Shown: positions 51,932-59,156 of the stretch, piece after piece
Numbering within the stretch: the first letter of the stretch is position 1
How the letters are laid out: every line of letters begins with the position of its first letter
Assembly: GCF_007713735.2 (NCBI RefSeq)
Contig: NZ_VMNW02000031.1
Location: forward strand, 1-64,000
Direction of reading: 5' to 3'
DNA length: 64,000 nt
Source: Amycolatopsis acidicola
Lineage (GTDB): Bacteria; Actinomycetota; Actinomycetes; Mycobacteriales; Pseudonocardiaceae
Notes under the pieces: model-generated
Database searches by the model: none
What the model saw: only the letters and a program-made list of their open reading frames with translations
What the model was told of the DNA's origin: nothing
Position numbers and translations under genes: made by a program

Positions 51932-52881
51932 GCGGTCACCGCCCGGCGCACGCGCGGGTCGATGAGACCGTAGCTCAGGTCGACCACGGTGTTGATCGCG
52001 ACGTACACGACGCCCGTGAAGGCGACGACGCCCTGCACCATGATCACGTCCCGTGACCCGATGGACGTCACGATGAGCTGGCCGAGCCCCGGTAGCGCGA
52101 ACAGGGTTTCGACGATGACCGTGCCGCCGATCATCCGGCCGAGGCTGATTCCGAAGATGGTGACCAGGGAGAACGACGACGGGCGCAGCGCGTGCCGGAA
52201 GAGGACGTAGGCGTGGCTCATTCCGCGTGCCCGCGCGGCGTCGATGTACTCCTCGCGCAGGGTGCTGGTGAGGTCGGCGCGCAGCAGTCGGTGGAACGAC
52301 GCGATCTCCACCAGCGCCACGGAAAGCGCGGGCAGGAAGGCCGATTCGAGGTTCGCCCCGAGGCCCTCGTCGAGCGGGGCCCAGCCCAGTACCGGGAACA
52401 GTCCGGTTTGGACGGACAGGAAGTAGACCAGGATCGGGCCGGCGATGAACGCCGGCACCGACAGCAGCACGGACGACAGCGCGTTCAGGAAGCGGTCGAA
52501 CCTGCCGCGGGGCCAGGTGGCGCCCAGCACCGCGAACAGCAGCGCCAGCGCCAGCGCGATCACGAGGCTGAGCACGGCCAGTTCGACGGTCACCGGTGCC
52601 CGTTCGGCGATCGCGCTGCTCACCGGCTGGCCGGTCAGCGGCGACGTGCCGAGGTCGCCGTGCAGGGCGTTCCCGAGCCAGCTGAGGTATTGCTGCCAAA
52701 GGGGTTTGTCGAGGCCGAGCTTCGCGTTGAGCGCCGCGACGTTCTCCGGGGTGGCGTTCTGGCCGAGGATCGCCTCGGCCACCGAACCCGGGGTCAAGGC
52801 CATGAGGAGGGACACGACCATCGTCACCAGCACCATGACCAGAACCCCGCGGCCGAGCTTCTTCGCCGCGCCGGTGATCAC
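51928..52881 (-). CDS. Peptide/nickel-type ABC transporter permease, DppB-like
   Basis: This 317-residue permease has a first membrane helix (GVLVMVLVTMVVSLLMALTP), a periplasmic region with LGLDKPLWQQYLSWLGNALH and GDLGTS typical of DppB/NikB, and the coupling loop YIDAARARGMSHAYVLFRHA. The GTG start at 52881 overlaps the receptor gene's stop codon. In consequence all genes from 54443 down to 46874 are translationally linked. Confidence 0.92.
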   Translation of the reverse strand: MITGAAKKLGRGVLVMVLVTMVVSLLMALTPGSVAEAILGQNATPENVAALNAKLGLDKPLWQQYLSWLGNALHGDLGTSPLTGQPVSSAIAERAPVTVELAVLSLVIALALALLFAVLGATWPRGRFDRFLNALSSVLLSVPAFIAGPILVYFLSVQTGLFPVLGWAPLDEGLGANLESAFLPALSVALVEIASFHRLLRADLTSTLREEYIDAARARGMSHAYVLFRHALRPSSFSLVTIFGISLGRMIGGTVIVETLFALPGLGQLIVTSIGSRDVIMVQGVVAFTGVVYVAINTVVDLSYGLIDPRVRRAVTA

Positions 52882-54443
52882 TTCGCCAGCCACAGCAGCT
52901 CCGGCAGGACCGAACCGGTGCCGTACATCGACACCCCGCCGACCTTCGAGGAGGCGACGGCTGCCTGCGCGGGCCGGGCGTAGAAGATCACCGGCACGGT
53001 CGCGGCGAGCCGCTCGGACACCGTCTGGTAGGCCGCTTTCCGCTGGTCCGTGGAGGTTCCGGTCCGGCCGGCGAGCAGGGCCTGGTCCAGTCGCGGGTCG
53101 TTGATCCCGGTCGCGTTGCGCGGTGACTGGCTGGAGAAGGCGGAGTACAACGCGGGCTCGGGGTCGATGAAGAACGCGGTGGCCACGAGCACGTCGAAGT
53201 CGTGGGCGCCGAAGATCTTGCCGGATTCCGCGGTGTCGGCGCTTTTCACCTGCACCTTCACGTTCTGGAAGGCGGACAGCTGGGCCTGCACCGCTTCGGC
53301 CACCGCGCGGTCCTTCGGGAACGCGGTGAAGGTGAACGAAACCGGTTTGCCCTCGGCGGCGAGCTGGTCGAACAGCTGCTGTGCCTTGGCCTTGTCGTAG
53401 GTGTGCAGGGCGACATCGTTGTGGAACTTGCTGCCGGCGGGGAAAAGCTGGTTCGCTACTTCGCCGTAACCGCTGTACACGGCGGCGTTGAGGGCGTCGA
53501 GGTCGATCGCGTAGCTCAGGGCCTGCCGGGCGCGCACGTCGTCGAACGGCGCGCGCAAGGTGTTGAGCGCCAGGAACTGCCCGCCGCCGAACGGCCGGGT
53601 GACGATCTGCAGACCGGCCGCCTTGTCCTTCGCCGCGGCCTGCCAGTCCACCTCGGTCCCGAGGTCGACCTGGCCGGTCGTCAGCGCGTTCACGCGCTGC
53701 TGGGCGTCCGCCGACGTCGTGATGGTGATGTTGTCGAGGTAGGGGCGCGGGGCGTCCCAGTAGCCCGGGTTCTTCACCAGCTGGATGCTGCCGCTGCGGG
53801 TCCAGCTCTGGAGCGTGAACGGCCCGGCGCCGATGGGGTTCTGGTCGAACGCGTTCGTGCCCTTCTGGAGCGCGGCGGGGGAGGCGATCCAGTTCATCGC
53901 GCTGCCGAGCATCTGCTGCGCGAAGTACGGCGATGGCTGGCCGAGCGTGACGGTCAGCGTCGTCGGGTCGACCACCGTGCTGGACTTGACGAGCCCGGCG
54001 ACGGGCTGGGAGTCGGAGCCGAGCGTGGGGTCCTTCAGCCGGTCCCAGTTGAACTTCACCGCGGCGGCGTCCAAAGTGGACCCATCGGAGAACTTCAGCC
54101 CGTCCTTGAGTTCGAGGGTGAAGGTCTTGCCGCCGTCGGTGCTGGAGAAGTCGGTGGCCATGCGGTACTCGACCTCGCCGGTCTGCTGGTTGTCGATCAT
54201 CAGCGTGCCGTAGAGGGCGTTGCCGAGCAGTGCGGTGCCCTGGCCCGTGTTCTGCAGCGCGGCGGGGTCCAGGGTGCGCGGTTCGCTGAACTCGAGCACC
54301 TTCAGCGTCCCGCCCGCCACCGGGGCGCCCTCGGGCCCGGCGCCCCCCGCGCCCACCTTGCCGCCCGCCCCGCACGCGGCGAGTACAAGCATCGCGGCCA
54401 CCAGCAAAGCGACGGCGGAAAACCGCCGACCATGTCTTTTCAT
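52878..54443 (-). CDS. ABC transporter substrate-binding lipoprotein, family 5 (oligopeptide/nickel/metallophore type)
   Basis: The 521-residue lipoprotein begins at the ATG at 54443 with MKRHGRRFSAVALLVAAMLV and the lipobox LAAC. The open frame continues 102 nt upstream but lacks a signal sequence there. Family-5 features follow: GGTLKVLEFSEPRTLDPA, KTFTLELKDGLKFSDG and ALSYAIDLDALNAAVYSGYG. Family-5 receptors bind peptides, nickel chelates, opines or metallophores. The siderophore-interacting reductase in the same operon suggests a metal chelate. A promoter and a repeat array lie about 160-230 nt upstream, giving a long leader. Confidence 0.9.
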   Translation of the reverse strand: MKRHGRRFSAVALLVAAMLVLAACGAGGKVGAGGAGPEGAPVAGGTLKVLEFSEPRTLDPAALQNTGQGTALLGNALYGTLMIDNQQTGEVEYRMATDFSSTDGGKTFTLELKDGLKFSDGSTLDAAAVKFNWDRLKDPTLGSDSQPVAGLVKSSTVVDPTTLTVTLGQPSPYFAQQMLGSAMNWIASPAALQKGTNAFDQNPIGAGPFTLQSWTRSGSIQLVKNPGYWDAPRPYLDNITITTSADAQQRVNALTTGQVDLGTEVDWQAAAKDKAAGLQIVTRPFGGGQFLALNTLRAPFDDVRARQALSYAIDLDALNAAVYSGYGEVANQLFPAGSKFHNDVALHTYDKAKAQQLFDQLAAEGKPVSFTFTAFPKDRAVAEAVQAQLSAFQNVKVQVKSADTAESGKIFGAHDFDVLVATAFFIDPEPALYSAFSSQSPRNATGINDPRLDQALLAGRTGTSTDQRKAAYQTVSERLAATVPVIFYARPAQAAVASSKVGGVSMYGTGSVLPELLWLAK

Positions 54444-54600
54444 CGCAGAACTCCAGTGTTCCCAGGGCTGCCGGAGGCAGAGCCCGCGTTGCCGGCGATA
54501 CGCCGCCTTACCAGGTGCGGTCGAGAAGTTTCCCTTGAGCAGCAAAGCTTTCCGGGCGCCGGGCCGGTGCGGCGCGGCTTGCGGGGCCGCCGTCCACGAC

Positions 54601-54640
54601 GCTATCGTGACCTATCGCGAACTATCGTGATCTATCGTGG
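54601..54640. repeat. Four tandem 10-bp direct repeats, consensus NCTATCGTGA
   Basis: CTATCGTGA, CTATCGCGA, CTATCGTGA and CTATCGTGG start at 54602, 54612, 54622 and 54632. The 10-bp period puts all copies on one face of the helix. They begin about 10 bp after the leftward -10, at the predicted transcription start. This is an operator array for a protein that binds cooperatively to direct repeats. Confidence 0.75.
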
Positions 54641-54648
54641 TGTGGGTC

Positions 54649-54677
54649 ACGCTAAGACCGGCCCGGCGCACTGTCAA
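54649..54677 (-). promoter_or_regulatory. Promoter of the Opp-type transporter operon
   Basis: On the minus strand TTGACA (54677-54672) is followed after 17 bp by TAGCGT (54654-54649). The predicted start lies close to 54642, at the edge of the four-repeat array, so occupancy of the array should block initiation or early elongation. The resulting leader is about 200 nt. Confidence 0.6.
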
Positions 54678-54794
54678 GGCTCTGCTTCCGCCGCGGGACC
54701 GGCTTCGAACGTAAAGCCGGAGCAAGTGATCGGCCATGACCATCCGTGCATCCATTGGTTGCACGAATGGGCTCCCGCGGCGCCGGGCGGGTCC

Positions 54795-54834
54795 TTGACA
54801 CTCGAAAAAACAGCGATATAGCTTCGATATATCG
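54795..54834 (+). promoter_or_regulatory. Promoter with TCGATATATCG operator for the 54.85-kb operon
   Basis: TTGACA (54795-54800), a 16-bp spacer and TATAGC (54817-54822) form a strong promoter. The palindrome TCGATATATCG follows at 54824-54834, over the predicted start of transcription. The same 11 bp occur at the padR promoter. AAAGGAGAGG then precedes the ATG at 54850. Confidence 0.65.
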
Positions 54835-54849
54835 TTAAAGGAGAGGTCA

Positions 54850-55302
54850 ATGACAGACAAGATCGATCTGACCGGGGTTCTCGCCGCCGCGATCGACAGC
54901 GCGATGGACCGAGGCCGCCCCTTCGTCGTGAGCGCCGTCGACGCCGACGGGAACCCGGCGGTGTCCTTCCGGGGCAGCACGTACGTCCATTCGCCGGACC
55001 AGCTCGCGATCTGGGTGCGCAAACAGGACGAGGGCCTGGCCGCGTACGTCGCCGCCAACCCGCGGCTGGCTTTGCTTTACTACGACCCGGAACAGGGTCC
55101 CGACCCGGCGACCTCGCCGCGCCGGCTCCTGATCAAGGGCCGGGCCAGGGTGGACCCCTCGGCCAACGACGCCGTCTACGCCGGCATCCCGGAAGTGGAG
55201 CGCGGGCGGGACAAGGAACGCCGGGGTGTCGCGCTCGTCATCGACGTCGACTCCGTCAACGGGTTCGGCGGTAGCGGGCCGATCAACCAGGCCCGTCCGT
55301 AG
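54850..55302 (+). CDS. Pyridoxamine 5'-phosphate oxidase-like flavin/F420 split-barrel protein
   Basis: This 150-residue protein is a single split barrel of the PNPOx-like family. Seen are RPFVVSAVDADGNPAVSFRG at about 22-41 and LAIWVRKQDEGLAAYVAANP at about 56-75, followed by LALLYYDPE. Such proteins use FMN, F420 or heme to reduce or bind small molecules. It is the first gene of a rightward operon with a VOC protein and an alpha/beta hydrolase. The substrate is unknown. Confidence 0.8.
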   Translation: MTDKIDLTGVLAAAIDSAMDRGRPFVVSAVDADGNPAVSFRGSTYVHSPDQLAIWVRKQDEGLAAYVAANPRLALLYYDPEQGPDPATSPRRLLIKGRARVDPSANDAVYAGIPEVERGRDKERRGVALVIDVDSVNGFGGSGPINQARP

Positions 55303-55338
55303 CTCTTCCCGGCGCGCGCTCCCGCCACTGTAACGATA

Positions 55339-55348
55339 TGTCATGACA
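55339..55348. promoter_or_regulatory. TGTCATGACA palindrome upstream of the VOC gene
   Basis: A perfect 10-bp palindrome lies in the 67-nt gap between the flavin protein and VOC genes, just after TAACGAT. It covers an in-frame ATG at 55343 and so argues that translation starts at the ATG at 55370, which has AAAGGA upstream. Confidence 0.35.
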
Positions 55349-55369
55349 GATCAAGAAAGGACTGGGCTG

Positions 55370-55774
55370 ATGACTGCTCCGGTCAAGCTCGCGCACACCA
55401 TCCACCACGTCAACTTCCCGATCACCGATCCGGCGAAGACCGAGAAGTGGTACACCGAGGTCTTCGGGATGAGCCGGATCATCCCGAAGGGCCGGTCCGG
55501 TTCGGCGAACGCGCCGAAGATCCAGGCCCTGCTGATGACGCACGGCAACTTCGACCTGCACTTCAGCCCGGTCGAGCACATCGACCCCAAGACGCACTAC
55601 CACTTCGCCATCGAGGTCGAGGACTTCGACGCGTTCCTGGCGCACCTGGACGCGCTCGGCGTGCACTACGACGAGCCCTACAGCAGGCCGCAGAACAACT
55701 CGCGCACCACGACCCTGCACGATCCCGACGGCCACCACGTCGAGATCACCCACCACGCGGACCGGACCTGGTAG
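55370..55774 (+). CDS. VOC (glyoxalase/extradiol dioxygenase superfamily) single-domain protein
   Basis: The 134-residue protein (MTAPVKLAHTIHHVNFPI at the start) is one VOC module. Metal-ligand candidates are the His of IHHVNFP, the His of THYHFAIEVED and the Glu of DGHHVEITHH, which matches the 2-His-1-Glu pattern. It could be a small dioxygenase, isomerase or resistance protein. The start at 55370 is preferred over 55343 because of the ribosome binding site and the palindrome. A meta-cleavage-hydrolase-like gene follows after 7 nt, so ring cleavage is possible. Confidence 0.8.
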   Translation: MTAPVKLAHTIHHVNFPITDPAKTEKWYTEVFGMSRIIPKGRSGSANAPKIQALLMTHGNFDLHFSPVEHIDPKTHYHFAIEVEDFDAFLAHLDALGVHYDEPYSRPQNNSRTTTLHDPDGHHVEITHHADRTW

Positions 55775-55781
55775 GCCCGGC

Positions 55782-56570
55782 ATGGTCAACGTGCACACCG
55801 ACGAGTTCGACGTCTACTACGAGTCCCACGGCGAAGGTCCCGCGCTGGTGCTGCTGCACGGCGGCGGCGGAAACCACGCGGCGTGGTGGCAGCAGATCCC
55901 GCATTTCAGCGCGAAGTACCGGGTGCTCACGCTGGACCTGCCAGGGTTCGGACTGTCCAAAGTGAACAACGGGGTCTACGACACCGCGCTGCACCCGGCG
56001 GCGATCGAAGCGGTGCTCGACGACGCGGGCGTCGAGCGGGCGTTCATGGTCAGCCAGTCGCTCGGCGGCTACGGGCTGCTCAAGTACGCCACCACGCACC
56101 CCTCCCGGGTGGCGGGCGTCATCGTGACCAGCACGCTCGGCCCGATCGGGGACGAGATCTCCGAGCTCAACAAGATCGGGCGGCAGGCCGTCTCGCATCT
56201 GTCGGTCGCGGACTTCCTGCTCACCAAGGAGTTCCGCGAGAAGCAGCCGGAGAAGGTCGGCCTGTTCTTCCAGCTCGGCAGCTTCAACGAAACCGGGCCG
56301 GGCCGCCCGATCCGGATGAAGAACGCCCTCATCGGATCCGTTGCGGTGCAAGAGCTCCGCGAAGCGATCGAGGCGGGAATGCACGTCACGATCCTCGAAG
56401 GCGGCGCCGACGTGATGGTGTACCCGCCGGCGTACGCGCGGCTGCGGGAGCTGCTGCCGGAAGCCAACGTCCAGCTGGTCGAGGGTGCCCCGCACTCCGA
56501 CTACTGGGAGAACCCCGACCGGTTCAACTCCGTCGTGGACGAGATCCTCGACCGCGTCTACCCCGCCTGA
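55782..56570 (+). CDS. Alpha/beta hydrolase, meta-cleavage-product hydrolase-like
   Basis: This 262-residue hydrolase has the oxyanion segment LVLLHGGGGNHAAWW at 22-36, the nucleophile S93 in S91-Q-S93-L-G95-G, a probable acid D210 and H238 in EGAPHSDYW. The first glycine of the usual G-x-S-x-G elbow is serine. Its size and lid resemble C-C hydrolases of meta-cleavage products such as BphD. Directly after a VOC gene, it may act on that protein's product. It ends 13 nt before a hairpin terminator. Confidence 0.85.
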   Translation: MVNVHTDEFDVYYESHGEGPALVLLHGGGGNHAAWWQQIPHFSAKYRVLTLDLPGFGLSKVNNGVYDTALHPAAIEAVLDDAGVERAFMVSQSLGGYGLLKYATTHPSRVAGVIVTSTLGPIGDEISELNKIGRQAVSHLSVADFLLTKEFREKQPEKVGLFFQLGSFNETGPGRPIRMKNALIGSVAVQELREAIEAGMHVTILEGGADVMVYPPAYARLRELLPEANVQLVEGAPHSDYWENPDRFNSVVDEILDRVYPA

Positions 56571-56583
56571 CGAGCACGTGCCC

Positions 56584-56614
56584 GCGGGTTCCCCGGTGCC
56601 GCCGGGGAACCCGC
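56584..56614 (+). terminator. Hairpin terminator after the alpha/beta hydrolase gene
   Basis: A perfect 13-bp stem (arm GCGGGTTCCCCGG) with loop TGCCG lies 13 nt past the hydrolase stop and 36 nt before the next gene. It separates the operon from the esterase-fusion gene. No T-run follows. Confidence 0.75.
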
Positions 56615-56650
56615 CCGTAATCCCCTTCACGGAAAGGTCGTGGCAGGCCA

Positions 56651-59113
56651 GTGAGAAACCTCCGAAGGCGAGTGGCGTGCGCCAGTGCTGTCGCAGCTCT
56701 TGTGCTCTCGATGAGCGCAGCAGGGGCACCCGCTTTCGCCGGTTCCCCCAACCAGAACAGGCCGCAGGCTGGGCCCGCGGTGACGCACACGGGCACCGCG
56801 CCCACGGGCTACACCGTCACCTTCCGGTACTACGACCCCGACGCCACCCGGGTCCAGATCTCGGGCCAGTGGTATTTCGAGCCCCCGAACGGAAAACCGG
56901 GCGACCAGGTGCTCCCGGCCCAGTGGAAACCCGGGTACTACCAGCTCGGCTACCCCGACGGCGGGCCGACATCGACCTGGCCGACCGCGGACATGAAGGA
57001 AATCGGGAACAGCGGGATGTGGGAGTACACCACCCCGATGCCCAGCGGTTACTACGGCTACGGCTTCTACGTCGATTGCGGCAGCGACGATCCGCACGCC
57101 GCCGGGTGCGCCCAGGTGCCCGATCCGGCCAACCCGGCGTGGCAGCTGCCCGCCGACGTCGCCGGTGCCGGCTCGCTCAAGGGAAGTTACGTCTCCGTCC
57201 CCTCGGACGCGAACTTCCGCACCGAGGACGCGTCCTGGCTCGCGCCCGTCAAGAACGGCGGCACGCTCACGGCCGTCAGCTACCAGTCCGATCCGGCGCT
57301 GCTGCCCGCCGGTGCCGACCCGAAACGCCCGCTGGCGGTCTATCTGCCCCCGGGCTACGACCCGCATCGCTCAACGCCCTATCCGACCGTGTATCTCATC
57401 CACGGCCGTGAGTTCTATGACGCGCAATGGACCTCCGCCGGGGATCTCAAGAACATCATGGACAACCTGATCCTCGACGGGCTCATGGAACCGGCGGTCG
57501 TCGTGATGCCCGACTTCGACGGGTACAAGACCGCGTCGATCCAGCCGCCGGACGTCTGCGTCACCCAGCCCTCCGCGTGGCTGACACAGTTCGCGCAGGA
57601 CATGACGGCCAACGTGATCCCCTACGTGCAGGCGCACTACGACGTCGCGAACTCGGCTTCCGGGCGGGCGCTCGCCGGGCTGTCGCAGGGCGGCTGCGTC
57701 GCGAACTCGTTGATGTTCAACGAGACCAGCGTGTTCGGGTACTACGGGATCATGAGCCCGGCCGCCGCCGTGCCCACCGTCGCGGAGGCCGAAGCGAAGC
57801 AGGCCGAGCTGCGGAAGGCGGGCATCATGGTCGGCGGCGGCTGGCAGGAGCCGATCCCGTCGGCCGAGCATCCGTCGTATCCCGCGCCCCGCACCGAGGT
57901 GGCGAACCTCCAGGCGGCGGGCGTCGGCGTCACCCCCGAGTTCGTGAACGGCGGGCACGCCTGGAACGTGTGGAGCGAGATGTTGCGGGACTTCCTGCGA
58001 ACCGTCGCCTTCAAACCCGTCGTCGGCGGCGACCCGGACGCCACCCAGGCGAGCCAGACCGCAGCGATCAACATGGCGAAGGCGTCGGAGGGCATTCAAC
58101 CTTATGTCGGCCAGCCCACGGAATTCCCCGTCACCACGGCATTGAAGACCGTGCCGAAGGGTGCCAAGATCACGTTCGTGCAGTGCGGTACGCCGTTCTG
58201 CGCCGGGATCTACACGCAGCTGCAGGCGGCGGCCCAGGCGATGGGTGTGTCACTGACCCAGGTGGCGCTCCCGGCCAACGCGGATGCCGGGGCGATCTCG
58301 TCGGCATTCGACTCCATTGTGGACAGCAAACCCGACGCGGTCATCGTGGCGGGGCTGGAGGTGTCGCAGTGGGCGAGTCAGGCGAAAGCGCTGCAGCAGC
58401 AGAAGATCCCGATCGTGACCACGGGTGTCAACGACGCCGCGGACTACGGAATCGTTGCCCCGCAAGAAGGCGAGCAGTGGCTGCAGCTGCTGGGCAAGCT
58501 GATGGCGGACTACGTCGAGGCGAAGGTCTCGTGCGTGCCCGGTTCGACGGCCACCTGCGCCGCCTCCACCGGGATCGCCGTCTACGACATGTCGGCGCTC
58601 GGGTTCACCGCGCCCATCGTCGGCACGTTCACCAGCGAGGCCGCCGCGGTCTGTACCGGCTGCACGACCCGCACGGTGGACCTGCCCGCCGCCGACATGG
58701 GGCCGGGCAAGGCGACGGCGGACATCGTGGCGGATCTGAAGGCCCACCCCGGGACGAGTGTGGTGGTGCTTCCGGTCAACCACGTGGCCACGGCGGACCT
58801 GCCCGCCGCGCTCGCGCAGGCCGGTCTGAAGGTCTCGATCGTCGGCTACGACCCGTCGGCGGACAACCTGCGGATGATCAAGGACGGTGCCCAGACCGCC
58901 GGCCTGGCCCAGGATTCGGCGATCGCGTCGTGGACGCTGCTGGACATCGCGGCACGCGAGATCACCGGGCAGCAGCTCGACAGCGCCGAAACCGCGGGGC
59001 TGCCGGTGATGCAGTTCCTTGCCAGTGGCGACATCACCTTCGATCCGGCGAAGGGATGGTCCGCGTATCCCGGCTACGCGGCCCGGTTCACCAGCCTCTG
59101 GACGCAGCAGTAG
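56651..59113 (+). CDS. Secreted esterase fused to a sugar-binding-protein-like domain
   Basis: The 820-residue protein has a Sec signal peptide (about 1-30, AFA cleavage site). Residues 50-180 resemble an early-set/CBM48-like domain (YTVTFRYYDPDATRVQISG). Residues 205-455 form an esterase D/feruloyl-esterase-like alpha/beta hydrolase with YPTVYLIHGRE, nucleophile S345 in GLSQGG and H436 in NGGHAWNVW. After a linker, residues about 490-820 match type-1 periplasmic sugar-binding proteins (KITFVQCGTPFCAGIYTQLQ, KPDAVIVAG, KVSIVGYDPSADNLRMIKDG) with several Cys pairs. No permease or ATPase is adjacent. The frame is uninterrupted. GTG start with GGAAAGG upstream. Confidence 0.82.
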   Translation: MRNLRRRVACASAVAALVLSMSAAGAPAFAGSPNQNRPQAGPAVTHTGTAPTGYTVTFRYYDPDATRVQISGQWYFEPPNGKPGDQVLPAQWKPGYYQLGYPDGGPTSTWPTADMKEIGNSGMWEYTTPMPSGYYGYGFYVDCGSDDPHAAGCAQVPDPANPAWQLPADVAGAGSLKGSYVSVPSDANFRTEDASWLAPVKNGGTLTAVSYQSDPALLPAGADPKRPLAVYLPPGYDPHRSTPYPTVYLIHGREFYDAQWTSAGDLKNIMDNLILDGLMEPAVVVMPDFDGYKTASIQPPDVCVTQPSAWLTQFAQDMTANVIPYVQAHYDVANSASGRALAGLSQGGCVANSLMFNETSVFGYYGIMSPAAAVPTVAEAEAKQAELRKAGIMVGGGWQEPIPSAEHPSYPAPRTEVANLQAAGVGVTPEFVNGGHAWNVWSEMLRDFLRTVAFKPVVGGDPDATQASQTAAINMAKASEGIQPYVGQPTEFPVTTALKTVPKGAKITFVQCGTPFCAGIYTQLQAAAQAMGVSLTQVALPANADAGAISSAFDSIVDSKPDAVIVAGLEVSQWASQAKALQQQKIPIVTTGVNDAADYGIVAPQEGEQWLQLLGKLMADYVEAKVSCVPGSTATCAASTGIAVYDMSALGFTAPIVGTFTSEAAAVCTGCTTRTVDLPAADMGPGKATADIVADLKAHPGTSVVVLPVNHVATADLPAALAQAGLKVSIVGYDPSADNLRMIKDGAQTAGLAQDSAIASWTLLDIAAREITGQQLDSAETAGLPVMQFLASGDITFDPAKGWSAYPGYAARFTSLWTQQ

Positions 59114-59117
59114 CCGT

Positions 59118-59150
59118 CGCGTGGGTGCGTCGTGCCGGCGCACCCACGCG
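59118..59150. terminator. Bidirectional hairpin terminator
   Basis: A perfect 12-bp stem (arm CGCGTGGGTGCG) with a 9-nt loop fills the 43-nt gap between the convergent fusion gene and the DUF3500 gene. It can stop transcription from both sides. Confidence 0.8.
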
Positions 59151-59156
59151 AGCGCG

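Larger units (their letters stand above)
54444..54849. other. Divergent intergenic control region (406 nt)
   Basis: This gap separates the leftward transporter operon from the rightward flavin/VOC/hydrolase operon. It holds four 10-bp repeats (54601-54640), a leftward promoter (54677-54649), a rightward promoter (54795-54822) with a palindrome (54824-54834), and about 160 nt of transporter leader in which I see no gene. The leader has no clear riboswitch or attenuator fold by eye. Confidence 0.7.

Noticed and set aside
54601..54640. Possible CRISPR or origin-type iterons
   Set aside because: The units are 10 bp with no spacers, no cas or rep gene is nearby, and they sit at a promoter; an operator array explains them better.
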